From assembly GCF_017255295.1 (NCBI RefSeq), contig NZ_JAFKDE010000014.1, positions 1 through 64,000 on the forward strand: a stretch of 64,000 nucleotides of DNA. The letters are read 5' to 3'. The notes under the pieces are model-generated. The model was not told the DNA's origin. It ran no database searches and was given only the letters and a program-made list of their open reading frames with translations. This DNA is from Nitratireductor aquimarinus. GTDB taxonomy: Bacteria; Pseudomonadota; Alphaproteobacteria; Rhizobiales; Rhizobiaceae. Position numbers and translations under genes: made by a program. The first letter of the stretch is position 1; the number at the start of each line of letters is the position of its first letter. Below are positions 8,351 to 15,906 of this stretch, piece by piece.

Positions 8351-9799
8351 ATGATCCCCCTTGATCGACCCGACCTTCTCATTTCGGATGCGTTCATCGC
8401 CGGAGACTGGCGCCGCACCGACCGGGCTTTTCCGGTGACGAACCCTTCCACGGGAGCAAAGCTGGCCGATGTCGCGGATTGCACACGCGACGATGTTCGC
8501 CGCGCCATATCGGCGGCCGCGCCAGCGCAGAAAGTCTGGGCGCGTTGCACCGCAAAAGAGCGCGCCGGCATCCTGCGCCGCTGGTTTGACCTGATCGTCG
8601 ATCATGCCGACGACCTGGCGGCCATCCTGACGGCTGAAATGGGAAAGCCGCTGGCTGAAGCGCGCGGCGAGATTCTCTATGGCGCAAGCTTTGTCGAGTG
8701 GTTCTCAGAAGAAGCCAAACGCATCTACGGGGAAACCATACCGGGGCATCATGAAGACAAGAGGCTGATGGTGATCAGGCAGCCTGTTGGCGTGGTTGGC
8801 GCAATCACCCCCTGGAACTTCCCCAATGCGATGATCACGCGCAAAGTCGCGCCAGCGCTTGCCGCCGGCTGCGCCATTCTGGTCAAACCGGCAACCGAAA
8901 CACCGCTTTCCGCCCTCGCGCTCGCAAAGCTGGCCGAACAAGCAGGCCTGCCTCGGGGACTTCTTTCCGTTCTCCCGTCGACAGACAGTGTCGGCGTGGG
9001 ACTGGAGTTCACGGAAAACCCGACCATTCGCAAGATCAGCTTCACCGGCTCGACCAATGTGGGGCGCATTCTGATGCGCAACGGGGCAGACCAGATCAAG
9101 AAACTGTCGCTTGAGCTCGGCGGCAATGCGCCATTCATCGTGTTTGACGATGCCGACCTCGACGCCGCCGTGGAAGGCTGCGTCACCTCAAAATTCCGCA
9201 ATGCAGGACAGACCTGCGTTTGCACAAACCGCATCTATGTTCAGGATGCCGTCTACGATGCGTTTGTCGAGAGATTGAGCAAAGCCGTATCCAGCCTGCA
9301 GGTTGGCGATGGTTTCCTGGAAGGCTGCGCGGTCGGCCCGCTGGTGAGCCATTCTGCGATGGACAAGGTTCGCGCCCATATCGACGACGCGCTGGAAAAA
9401 GGGGGCACGGTGGTTCTGGGCGGCGCGCCGCATGACCTCGGCGGCACGTTCTTCCAGCCGACCGTCCTGCGGGACGCCACACCTCAGATGGCCGTTGCAA
9501 AAGAAGAGACGTTTGGGCCTCTGGCGCCGGTCTTCCGCTTCTCCACTCTGGAAGAGGTGGTGGAGGCTGCCAATGATACGGAATTCGGTCTCGCATCCTA
9601 TGTTTACAGCCGCGACCTCAGCCGCGTCTGGAGAATGATGGAAGAACTCGAATACGGCATGGTCGGCGTGAACACCGGCCTGATTTCAACGGAAGTCGCG
9701 CCGTTCGGGGGCATCAAGCAATCGGGTCTCGGCCGGGAAGGCTCCCGCCACGGGATCGAGGACTATCTGGAAATGAAATATTGCTGCCTGGCGCTGTGA
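8351..9799 (+). CDS. NAD(P)-dependent aldehyde dehydrogenase, succinate-semialdehyde dehydrogenase type
   Basis: Full-length ALDH of 482 residues, closest in pattern to GabD-like enzymes that oxidise succinate (or glutarate) semialdehyde. Landmarks: TPWNFP at about 153-158, GSTNVGR coenzyme loop, catalytic Glu255 in LELGGNAP and nucleophile Cys289 in AGQTCVC, and the C-terminal FGGIKQSGLGREG. It lies 108 bp after the hydrolase, with a weak hairpin in the gap (GGCCGTG/CACGGCC from 8289), and is likely part of the same pathway, feeding succinate to the TCA cycle. Confidence 0.9.
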   Translation: MIPLDRPDLLISDAFIAGDWRRTDRAFPVTNPSTGAKLADVADCTRDDVRRAISAAAPAQKVWARCTAKERAGILRRWFDLIVDHADDLAAILTAEMGKPLAEARGEILYGASFVEWFSEEAKRIYGETIPGHHEDKRLMVIRQPVGVVGAITPWNFPNAMITRKVAPALAAGCAILVKPATETPLSALALAKLAEQAGLPRGLLSVLPSTDSVGVGLEFTENPTIRKISFTGSTNVGRILMRNGADQIKKLSLELGGNAPFIVFDDADLDAAVEGCVTSKFRNAGQTCVCTNRIYVQDAVYDAFVERLSKAVSSLQVGDGFLEGCAVGPLVSHSAMDKVRAHIDDALEKGGTVVLGGAPHDLGGTFFQPTVLRDATPQMAVAKEETFGPLAPVFRFSTLEEVVEAANDTEFGLASYVYSRDLSRVWRMMEELEYGMVGVNTGLISTEVAPFGGIKQSGLGREGSRHGIEDYLEMKYCCLAL

Positions 9800-9817
9800 G
9801 CGTGTCGCTCCAAGACA

Positions 9818-9847
9818 GTTTCGCCGCAGGCTCCCCTGCGGCGAAAC
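9818..9847. terminator. Bidirectional terminator between convergent genes
   Basis: A perfect 13-bp stem (GTTTCGCCGCAGG / CCTGCGGCGAAAC) with a 4-nt loop lies between the aldehyde dehydrogenase stop and the stop of the convergent ltnD-like gene. The U-tract is weak, so the strength is uncertain. Confidence 0.75.
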
Positions 9848-9884
9848 CGCTTTGATCAGCTGAACCTGTAGCCGGGCAGCAACT

Positions 9885-10820
9885 CTATTTGTCCTCGTAG
9901 CGCTTCGGCGGCAGGTCGATGCCGCTTTGGGCAGCATAGAGCTTCATGAGCGCAATATCCCCCTCGCGCCCCATGCCCTCGGCAGAAGCCGCGCGGTAGC
10001 GTTCAAGTGCCGCCTGCGAAACCGGCAGGTCGAGTTTCGCGCCGGATGCCGCATCGGTGACAATGCCCAGATCCTTGACGAAAATGTCGATCGCCGAATG
10101 CGGTCGGTAATCGCCATCTGTGATGTACGGCCCCCGGTTCTCGAACATCCACGACGAGCCGGCGCAGGCGGGAATGACCTGCATGATCTGATCCGCATCC
10201 AGCCCCTGCGCGATGCCGAAGGAAAATGCTTCCGCTGCGGCGGCGATATGAATGCCGGCCAGAAGCTGGTTGACGCTTTTCATCGCCGACCCCGGCCCGG
10301 CCCGGTCGCCCAGCCGGAAGACTGTTTCAGCCATGGCGTCCAGCGCTGGTTGTGCTTTCTCAAAGGCTTCCGCCGAGCCTGAGGCCATGACCGAAAGCTT
10401 GCCCTGCGCCGCGCGCGCGGAGCCGCCCGAGATCGGGGCGTCGAGATAAAGAATGCCCTTTTCCGCGAGCTCCTGCTCGAACGCAATGGCCTGCTGCGGG
10501 TCAATGGTGGCGCAACTGATCACCACCGCACCCGGCTTCAGCATTGCGGCAAGACCGTTCGCACCGAACAGGGCCTCACGCGTCTGCGCGGCGTTAACGA
10601 CGACGAGAATGGCGCCATCGGCTTCGCCGGCAGCCACCACCAGCGGGCGGTCTCGCCCGGCCTCAGCCCGGAAGCGCGCCTGCGTATCACCATTCAAATC
10701 GAAACCATCCGCGCCCAGACCGGCGCGCAGCAGCGAACTGCCCATGCCATAGCCCATCGCGCCGAGACCGATCAGAAGGAAGTTTCCGGCGGCGTTGTCC
10801 TGCACTGCTGTGTTCATCAT
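9885..10820 (-). CDS. ltnD: L-threonate dehydrogenase-like beta-hydroxyacid dehydrogenase
   Basis: NAD-dependent 3-hydroxyacid dehydrogenase of 311 residues. A Rossmann motif is near the N-terminus (LIGLGAMGYGMGSSLL), the substrate motif DAPISGGSARAAQGKL lies near 120-140, and the catalytic lysine is in GSAMKSVNQLLAG (about 180-190). The pattern and its pairing with a denD-like gene fit LtnD, which oxidises L-threonate to 2-oxo-tetronate. The kinase (otnK), decarboxylase (otnC) and isomerase (otnI) of the known four-carbon acid pathways are not in the window, so the true substrate may differ. Its ATG overlaps the denD stop (ATGA). Confidence 0.8.
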   Translation of the reverse strand: MMNTAVQDNAAGNFLLIGLGAMGYGMGSSLLRAGLGADGFDLNGDTQARFRAEAGRDRPLVVAAGEADGAILVVVNAAQTREALFGANGLAAMLKPGAVVISCATIDPQQAIAFEQELAEKGILYLDAPISGGSARAAQGKLSVMASGSAEAFEKAQPALDAMAETVFRLGDRAGPGSAMKSVNQLLAGIHIAAAAEAFSFGIAQGLDADQIMQVIPACAGSSWMFENRGPYITDGDYRPHSAIDIFVKDLGIVTDAASGAKLDLPVSQAALERYRAASAEGMGREGDIALMKLYAAQSGIDLPPKRYEDK

Positions 10821-11809
10821 GCCTGCTCCGCATCTGTTGCGTAATCTTCGAGATAGGCGCGCACGATCGCTTCAAACGACTCGTCGGCCTCAAAACCGAG
10901 TTTGAGCGCCCGGTCGGCTTCAAACGCCTGGGGCCATGTGGAGAGGATCGCCTCAATGGCCGGGTCTTTTTCGTGACGGATGAGGGCAACGGCGGCATCG
11001 CCGGCTATGGCGCGCAACGCCTCGATCTCATCGGCCACGGTTGCCGAAACGCCGGGCATGGTCATGTTGCGCCGCCCGGCGAGCAATTCGCTGCTGACTG
11101 CTGCCGCATGGGCCATGAAGCCGATTGCCGCGCGGGGGCTGGCGAACCAGTGCCGCATGGATGTATCGACCGGAAGGATGGCCGGTAGTCCGGCCAGCGG
11201 TTCACGCAGAATGCCGGAATAGAAGCTGGAAGCTGCAGCATTCGGCTTTCCCGGTCGAATGCAGATGGTCGGCAGGCGGATGCCGATGCCGTCGAAGAAG
11301 CCGCGCCGGCTGTAGTCTGCAAGGAGAAGTTCGCCGATGGCCTTCTGGGTGCCATAGCTGGAGTGCGGCGTGATGATGTGGTCATCGCCAATCACATCGG
11401 GCAGTGGCGATCCGAAAACCGCCAGCGACGAGGTGAAGACCACGCGCGGGCAGTATCCGTCTTCTTCATTGGCCTTGCGTATCGCCTCGAACAGATTGCG
11501 GGTGCCATCCAGATTGATGCGGTAGCCCTTTTCGAAATCCCGCTCCGCCTCGCCCGATACAATGGCCGCCAGATGGAAGATCACGTCAGGACGGGAAGCA
11601 ACGAGCTGCTCCGCCGTTTCCACGGCCGAGATATCGCCCGCCTCAACCGTGACACTTATCTCTTCCACGTGAGGCGCATGGGCTGGTACGATATCGAACA
11701 GCGTCAGCCGTCCGATTTTGCGGCCTCCGATTTCGCCATCCTTTACGAGGCGCTTTGCCAGCCCGTCGCCGAGCATGCCGGCCGCGCCGATGATAAGGCA
11801 GTGAAGCAT
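10817..11809 (-). CDS. denD: D-erythronate dehydrogenase-like SDR (NAD-dependent epimerase/dehydratase family)
   Basis: Extended SDR protein of 330 residues. The NAD-binding GAAGMLGDGL is at residues 8-17, the FHLAAIVSGEAE pattern follows, the catalytic Ser lies in FTSSLAVFG and the YxxxK motif is YGTQK. This matches DenD, which oxidises D-erythronate. It is translationally coupled to the ltnD-like gene and begins 61 bp after the ferredoxin reductase, so all three may be read from the promoter near 13.2 kb. Both dehydrogenase names rest on family resemblance; in this neighbourhood they may act on a related hydroxyacid. Confidence 0.8.
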   Translation of the reverse strand: MLHCLIIGAAGMLGDGLAKRLVKDGEIGGRKIGRLTLFDIVPAHAPHVEEISVTVEAGDISAVETAEQLVASRPDVIFHLAAIVSGEAERDFEKGYRINLDGTRNLFEAIRKANEEDGYCPRVVFTSSLAVFGSPLPDVIGDDHIITPHSSYGTQKAIGELLLADYSRRGFFDGIGIRLPTICIRPGKPNAAASSFYSGILREPLAGLPAILPVDTSMRHWFASPRAAIGFMAHAAAVSSELLAGRRNMTMPGVSATVADEIEALRAIAGDAAVALIRHEKDPAIEAILSTWPQAFEADRALKLGFEADESFEAIVRAYLEDYATDAEQA

Positions 11810-11870
11810 TTCACAGAACTCCGGATGATTTTGTGCGACTGTCGCCTCAGCCGCGCAATGTGTGAAGGGC

Positions 11871-13103
11871 TTAGTTCGCCTTGAAGGCGCTGATCAGTTG
11901 CTTGAGGCGCTGGGCGCCCTCCGCGATATCCGCAGCCGAAGGGTTGATGCCAGCTCCAAGAAGTCGGCGCGCGATCATGTGGTCGGCTGGCCTGTTGATG
12001 GAATCGACGGCGACCAGTTTCTCACCCCTGAAATGATAGACGGAGAAGGCATTGTCTTCGGAAGCGCCGGAAACGATGAGACTGTCTGCGCCCGCCGCCA
12101 GCCCCGCGGTCTGGATCTTCATGTCCCCCTGATCGGACCAGAACCAGGCAACCTCGGCATAGGGCCGGCCACCGCCGGTGAGAACCCGAGCGATGTGCCG
12201 CGCATGGTCGGTGGCGTTCTGCACCGATTCCAGCCGCACCCGCTCACCAAGCTGATGGTGATCAAAACTCACGCAATCGCCAATGGCGTAGATATGCGGT
12301 GCTGAACTGCGCAGGTTCGGATCGACAACGACGCCATTCGCAACCTCAAGCCCCGCCTCGGCGGCAAGTTCCACATTGGGCACGGCACCGATGCCCATCA
12401 CGACCATATCAGCGTCGAAGCGGCGGCCATCTGCGGTGGAAACTGCAACGACCTTTCCACCCTCGCCATGGATAGCGGCAAGCTGCGCAGAGGTGATCAG
12501 ATCGATACCGGCGGAGCGGCTGCGCTCTTCCACGTGAGCGGAAACGACCGGCGCGACAGAGCGGGCAAGCACGCGCGGTGCAGCCTCGATGAGGGTGACC
12601 GACTTGCCAAGGCCGATGCAGCTATGCGCCATTTCCATGCCGATGAAGCCGCCACCGACGATCACGACATTTTCAACCATCGGCATTGCCGCGCGGATGC
12701 GGCGGGCGTCTTCCATGGTGCGCAGCGTGACGATGCCGTCAAATTCCATTCCGGGAAGCTGTGGCATGCGAGCGCGTGCGCCCGTCGCCAGAACGAGATC
12801 GGTAAACGCGAGCTCTCGTCCATCTGCAACGATCAGGCGCTTGCCATCCACGTCGATCCGCTCGGCATGCACGCCGAGCTCCAGTTCGACGGCATTGTCG
12901 CGATAGACGGCTTCGGTGCGCAGCACCAACCCTTCTCCATCGGGCGTTTTCAGGTAGGATTTCGACAGCGGCGGACGGTGGTAAGGCAGATCCTTTTCAT
13001 CGCTGACCAGCACGATCTCGCCGGAATATCCCTCCTGGCGCAGACTGACAGCAGCCTGCGAGCCACCGTGCCCGCCGCCCACGATGATGCATCTCTCAAC
13101 CAT
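11871..13103 (-). CDS. FAD-dependent ferredoxin (rubredoxin) reductase
   Basis: Flavoprotein of 410 residues of the putidaredoxin-reductase type, passing electrons from NAD(P)H to a 2Fe-2S ferredoxin. The N-terminal FAD motif is IIVGGGHGGSQAA, then HRPPLSKSYL, a second dinucleotide fold VVIVGGGFIGMEMA at about 145-158, and APHIYAIGDC near 285. ATG 13103 is chosen over an upstream start because GGAGGTG lies 6 nt before it. Its likely partner is the adrenodoxin-type ferredoxin at 20395. No cytochrome P450 or Rieske oxygenase lies between, so the terminal acceptor is elsewhere or unrecognised. Confidence 0.88.
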   Translation of the reverse strand: MVERCIIVGGGHGGSQAAVSLRQEGYSGEIVLVSDEKDLPYHRPPLSKSYLKTPDGEGLVLRTEAVYRDNAVELELGVHAERIDVDGKRLIVADGRELAFTDLVLATGARARMPQLPGMEFDGIVTLRTMEDARRIRAAMPMVENVVIVGGGFIGMEMAHSCIGLGKSVTLIEAAPRVLARSVAPVVSAHVEERSRSAGIDLITSAQLAAIHGEGGKVVAVSTADGRRFDADMVVMGIGAVPNVELAAEAGLEVANGVVVDPNLRSSAPHIYAIGDCVSFDHHQLGERVRLESVQNATDHARHIARVLTGGGRPYAEVAWFWSDQGDMKIQTAGLAAGADSLIVSGASEDNAFSVYHFRGEKLVAVDSINRPADHMIARRLLGAGINPSAADIAEGAQRLKQLISAFKAN

Positions 13104-13252
13104 AAACACCTCCGCTGAAAGCTCCGGCACAAAGACCCGCGCCAGAGCAATCTCAAGCAGCCCGCTTACCGCGCTATTTGCACGTTTCGCTCTCCCTCGA
13201 GGGGCCGCAGGACATTTCGTTGCATATTTCCAACGTCATTTAAACAATTAGT

Positions 13253-13283
13253 TTGACCGATCGGTCAGATCAGTTAGTAATAT
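13253..13283 (+). promoter_or_regulatory. Promoter overlapped by a RutR/TetR-type operator palindrome
   Basis: TGACCGATCGGTCA (13254-13267) is a perfect 14-bp palindrome in the 344-bp divergent region. TTGACC (13253-13258) can act as a -35 box, with TAGTAA or TAATAT at about 13275-13283 as the -10. Repressor binding would thus block the rightward promoter. The known RutR consensus is TTGACC-N4-GGTCAA, which this site matches except for the last base; a RutR-like gene lies in the same operon at 19641. Confidence 0.7.
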
Positions 13284-13289
13284 TGCTCA

Positions 13290-13447
13290 GAACATCGTTC
13301 CAACCCCCATGGAACGCAGGGAGGAAGCCTTCAGTTTCAGAGATGGGGAAGTCGCTTCGGCGGTGTGTGGAGGCACACCGCCATGTGGGGCGGCTTGGCG
13401 TCTTGCCGTGGCGAGACTGCACGGAACATGAGGGAGGAATACTGATT
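13290..13447 (+). promoter_or_regulatory. Structured 5' leader of the creatininase-ABC operon
   Basis: Between the promoter and the TTG start lie about 160 nt with several perfect hairpins: CGTTCCA/TGGAACG (13294-13314, 7-nt loop ACCCCCA), GGCGGTGTG/CACACCGCC (13359-13382, 6-nt loop) and a weaker GTCTTG/CGAGAC stem near 13409. The first loop (CCCCAT, 13303-13308) is complementary to ATGGGG at 13342-13347, so a pseudoknot is possible. I could not match it to a known riboswitch by eye. Confidence 0.4.
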
Positions 13448-14260
13448 TTGAAGAGATATTGGTCGGACTATACGAGCGAAGAGTTTTCCCGGCTTGATCG
13501 AGGCAACATGGTGGCGGTTCTGCCTGTCGGCGCGACAGAGCAGCATGGACCCCATCTGCCCCTGTCGGTGGATGCCGCGATCGTCAGCGGAATGGTTTCG
13601 GCCATCGTCGAGCGATTACCGGAAACAAGCCGGACCCTGTTTCTGCCAACCCAGCCGATCGGCAAAAGCAATGAGCATGCGCGTTATCCCGGCACGCTGA
13701 CCTTTTCGGCACAGACACTCATTTCCATGTGGTGCGAGATTGGAGCCTGCGTCGCCGCCAGCGGTGTGCGCAAGATGGTGCTGCTCAACAGCCATGGCGG
13801 GCAGATCAGCGTCATGGACATCGTTGCGCGCGAACTGCGCCAGCGCCACGGCATGATGGTGTTTTCCGTCAACTGGTTCGGACATGGCCTGCCGGACGGC
13901 CTTTATGACGCGCATGAAACGCTGCACGGCATTCATGCCGGCGACATGGAGACATCGGTGATGCTTGCCATGCATCCCGATCTGGTCGTGATGAGCAAGG
14001 CGCAGAACTTCGCCGCCCTTACCGAAACCTTCGCCAGCGAATATCGCCACATCTCGCTGGCGGGCGCAAAGCCCGGCTGGCAGATGCATGACATCAATCC
14101 CTTCGGAGCTGCCGGCAACGCCACGGCGGCGACCGCAGAGAAAGGTCACCAGACAATCGATTATGCAGCCGACCGTCTCGTCGAAGTGCTCGCCGAGGTG
14201 GAGCGCGCGCCTTTGACCTGGCTCGACAACAATCCTGCCTGGGGTGAGGAAGCACAATGA
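13448..14260 (+). CDS. Creatininase family amidohydrolase
   Basis: Metal-dependent hydrolase of 270 residues. Likely metal ligands are Glu31 and His33 in TEQHGPHLP, Asp42, the His of LLNSHGGQ (about 115) and the Glu of HAGDMETS (about 177). The family opens cyclic amides (creatinine) or hydrolyses other amides and ketone rings; the substrate is not readable. The frame is open back to 13253 but that part contains the operator, so the start is downstream: TTG 13448 has GGGAGG 10 nt before it and yields the usual KRYW...LPVGATEQHG start. Its TGA overlaps the next ATG (ATGA). Confidence 0.85.
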   Translation: MKRYWSDYTSEEFSRLDRGNMVAVLPVGATEQHGPHLPLSVDAAIVSGMVSAIVERLPETSRTLFLPTQPIGKSNEHARYPGTLTFSAQTLISMWCEIGACVAASGVRKMVLLNSHGGQISVMDIVARELRQRHGMMVFSVNWFGHGLPDGLYDAHETLHGIHAGDMETSVMLAMHPDLVVMSKAQNFAALTETFASEYRHISLAGAKPGWQMHDINPFGAAGNATAATAEKGHQTIDYAADRLVEVLAEVERAPLTWLDNNPAWGEEAQ

Positions 14261-15060
14261 GAGCAGCAGCTACGACCGGCTCGCAGCCACTGATCGAAAT
14301 CAAGAACGTCTACAAGCAGTATGGAACGGGCATTGTGGCTGTCAGCGACATGTCACTCTCCATTGAGGACGGTCAGTTCGTCAGCTTCCTTGGCCCCTCC
14401 GGCTGCGGCAAGAGCACTGCACTGCGCATGATCGCCGGCCTGTCCGAAGTGTCCGCCGGGTCGATCACGGTGAACGGCCATGCGCCGGGAAGCAGTTCCG
14501 GGCCGCAGGACGTCGCGTTCGTGTTTCAGGAGCCGACGCTCATGCCCTGGGCATCGGTGTTCGACAATGTTTACCTGCCGCTGCGTCTTGGCGGCATGTC
14601 GCGTGCGCAGGCAGCGCCGCGCGTCGAGGAGGTGCTGGCGCAGGTGGGGCTGAGCAAGTTTGCGAAAGCCTATCCGCGCGAACTTTCGGGCGGCATGAAG
14701 ATGCGTGTCTCGATTGCGCGCGCAATCGTGACCAAGCCCCGCCTTCTGCTGATGGACGAGCCGTTCGCCGCGCTCGATGAAATGACCCGCTTCAAGCTCA
14801 ACAACGACGTTCTGCGTCTGTGGCAGGAGCACGGGCTGACGGTCATCTTCGTGACCCACAGCGTTTATGAGTCGGTCTATCTGTCCAACCGCGTCGTGGT
14901 GATGGCCGCAAGGCCCGGGCGCGTGGTCGACGATATCGCCATTCCGGGAAGCTACCCCCGTGCGGACAATTTCCGCGCCACCCGCGAATACACCGAAAGC
15001 TGTGAAATCGTCTCTGACGCGCTCAACCAGACGCTCGGCAATGACGACATCAACCATTGA
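14257..15060 (+). CDS. ABC transporter ATPase (SsuB/TauB/ThiZ family)
   Basis: Complete ATPase of 267 residues: Walker A GPSGCGKST (about 45-53), Q-loop VFQEPTLMPW, signature LSGGMKMRVSIARA, Walker B LLMDEPFAALD, and H-loop FVTHS. It powers the permease encoded immediately downstream together with the NMT1-like binding protein at 18569. The ATGA overlap with the creatininase gene shows one operon. The family imports sulfonates, nitrate, thiamine precursors or other heterocycles; the neighbours favour a nitrogen heterocycle. Confidence 0.93.
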   Translation: MRAAATTGSQPLIEIKNVYKQYGTGIVAVSDMSLSIEDGQFVSFLGPSGCGKSTALRMIAGLSEVSAGSITVNGHAPGSSSGPQDVAFVFQEPTLMPWASVFDNVYLPLRLGGMSRAQAAPRVEEVLAQVGLSKFAKAYPRELSGGMKMRVSIARAIVTKPRLLLMDEPFAALDEMTRFKLNNDVLRLWQEHGLTVIFVTHSVYESVYLSNRVVVMAARPGRVVDDIAIPGSYPRADNFRATREYTESCEIVSDALNQTLGNDDINH

Positions 15061-15070
15061 GGGCCGCGCC

Positions 15071-15904
15071 ATGACAACCGAGACGCCAGTACTCAATTCA
15101 GAACAGAACCGCCGCGCCCGCATCGAGCGCCGCAAGGCGGTCATCATGCCGACAATGGCCATCATCATCGCGCTTCTCGTGTGGGAAGGGCTGGTGCGCT
15201 ACCATGAGGTCCCTCACTACATCATCCCCGCACCGTCGCTGATCGCGCAGACGCTGGTGAAGGACTGGTCTTCGCTGATGAGCTCGATGATGTTCACGGT
15301 GAAGCTGACCATGCTTTCTCTGCTCTGCGCCATTGCCGGCGGCGTTCTGATGGGCATGATCTTCGCTCTATCGCGCACCGTGGAAATGAGCTTCTTTCCC
15401 TTTGCGGTGATCCTTCAGGTCACGCCGGTCGTGGCGATTGCGCCGCTGATCCTCATCTATGTGCATGACACCTTCACAGCGCTGCTCATCTGCGCCTGGA
15501 TCGTGGCCTTCTTCCCGATCCTGTCGAACACCGTGATCGGCCTGCGCAGCGCCGATCACAACCTGCGCGACCTGTTCAAGCTCTATCGCGCCACGCCCCT
15601 GCAGCGCCTGCGCTTTCTGCTCGCGCCCAGCGCCCTGCCCTATTTCATGGCAGCGCTGAAAATCGCCGGCGGTCTGGCTCTGATCGGGGCCGTGGTGGCG
15701 GAGTTCGTCGCGGGCACCGCCGGTCAGAACACGGGGCTCGCCTCGCGCATTCTGGAATCCAGCTTCCGCAACGAGATACCGCGCATGTTTGCCGCGCTGT
15801 TCCTCGTCTCGGTTCTCGGCATTGTCATCTTCCTTGCAACGAGCTGGCTGTCGCGCCTCGTGCTTGGTCGGTGGCATGAAAGCGAAATCCGCCGGGAGGC
15901 CTGA
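15071..15904 (+). CDS. ABC transporter permease (SsuC/ThiX family)
   Basis: Inner-membrane permease of 277 residues with about six hydrophobic segments and the ATPase-docking EAA loop (GLRSADHNLRDLFKLYRATPLQRL). ATG 15071 lies 10 bp after the ATPase stop and gives a short basic N-terminus before the first membrane segment; an upstream ATG at 15041 is also possible. It works with the ATPase at 14257 and the binding protein at 18569. Confidence 0.9.
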   Translation: MTTETPVLNSEQNRRARIERRKAVIMPTMAIIIALLVWEGLVRYHEVPHYIIPAPSLIAQTLVKDWSSLMSSMMFTVKLTMLSLLCAIAGGVLMGMIFALSRTVEMSFFPFAVILQVTPVVAIAPLILIYVHDTFTALLICAWIVAFFPILSNTVIGLRSADHNLRDLFKLYRATPLQRLRFLLAPSALPYFMAALKIAGGLALIGAVVAEFVAGTAGQNTGLASRILESSFRNEIPRMFAALFLVSVLGIVIFLATSWLSRLVLGRWHESEIRREA

Positions 15905-15906
15905 GC

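Noticed and set aside
13253-13447. N-terminal extension of the creatininase gene
   Set aside because: It would include the operator and promoter; the family N-terminus begins at the TTG codon.
13290-13447. TPP or guanidine riboswitch in the creatininase leader
   Set aside because: The conserved TPP (CUGAGA) and guanidine-I core sequences are not found.
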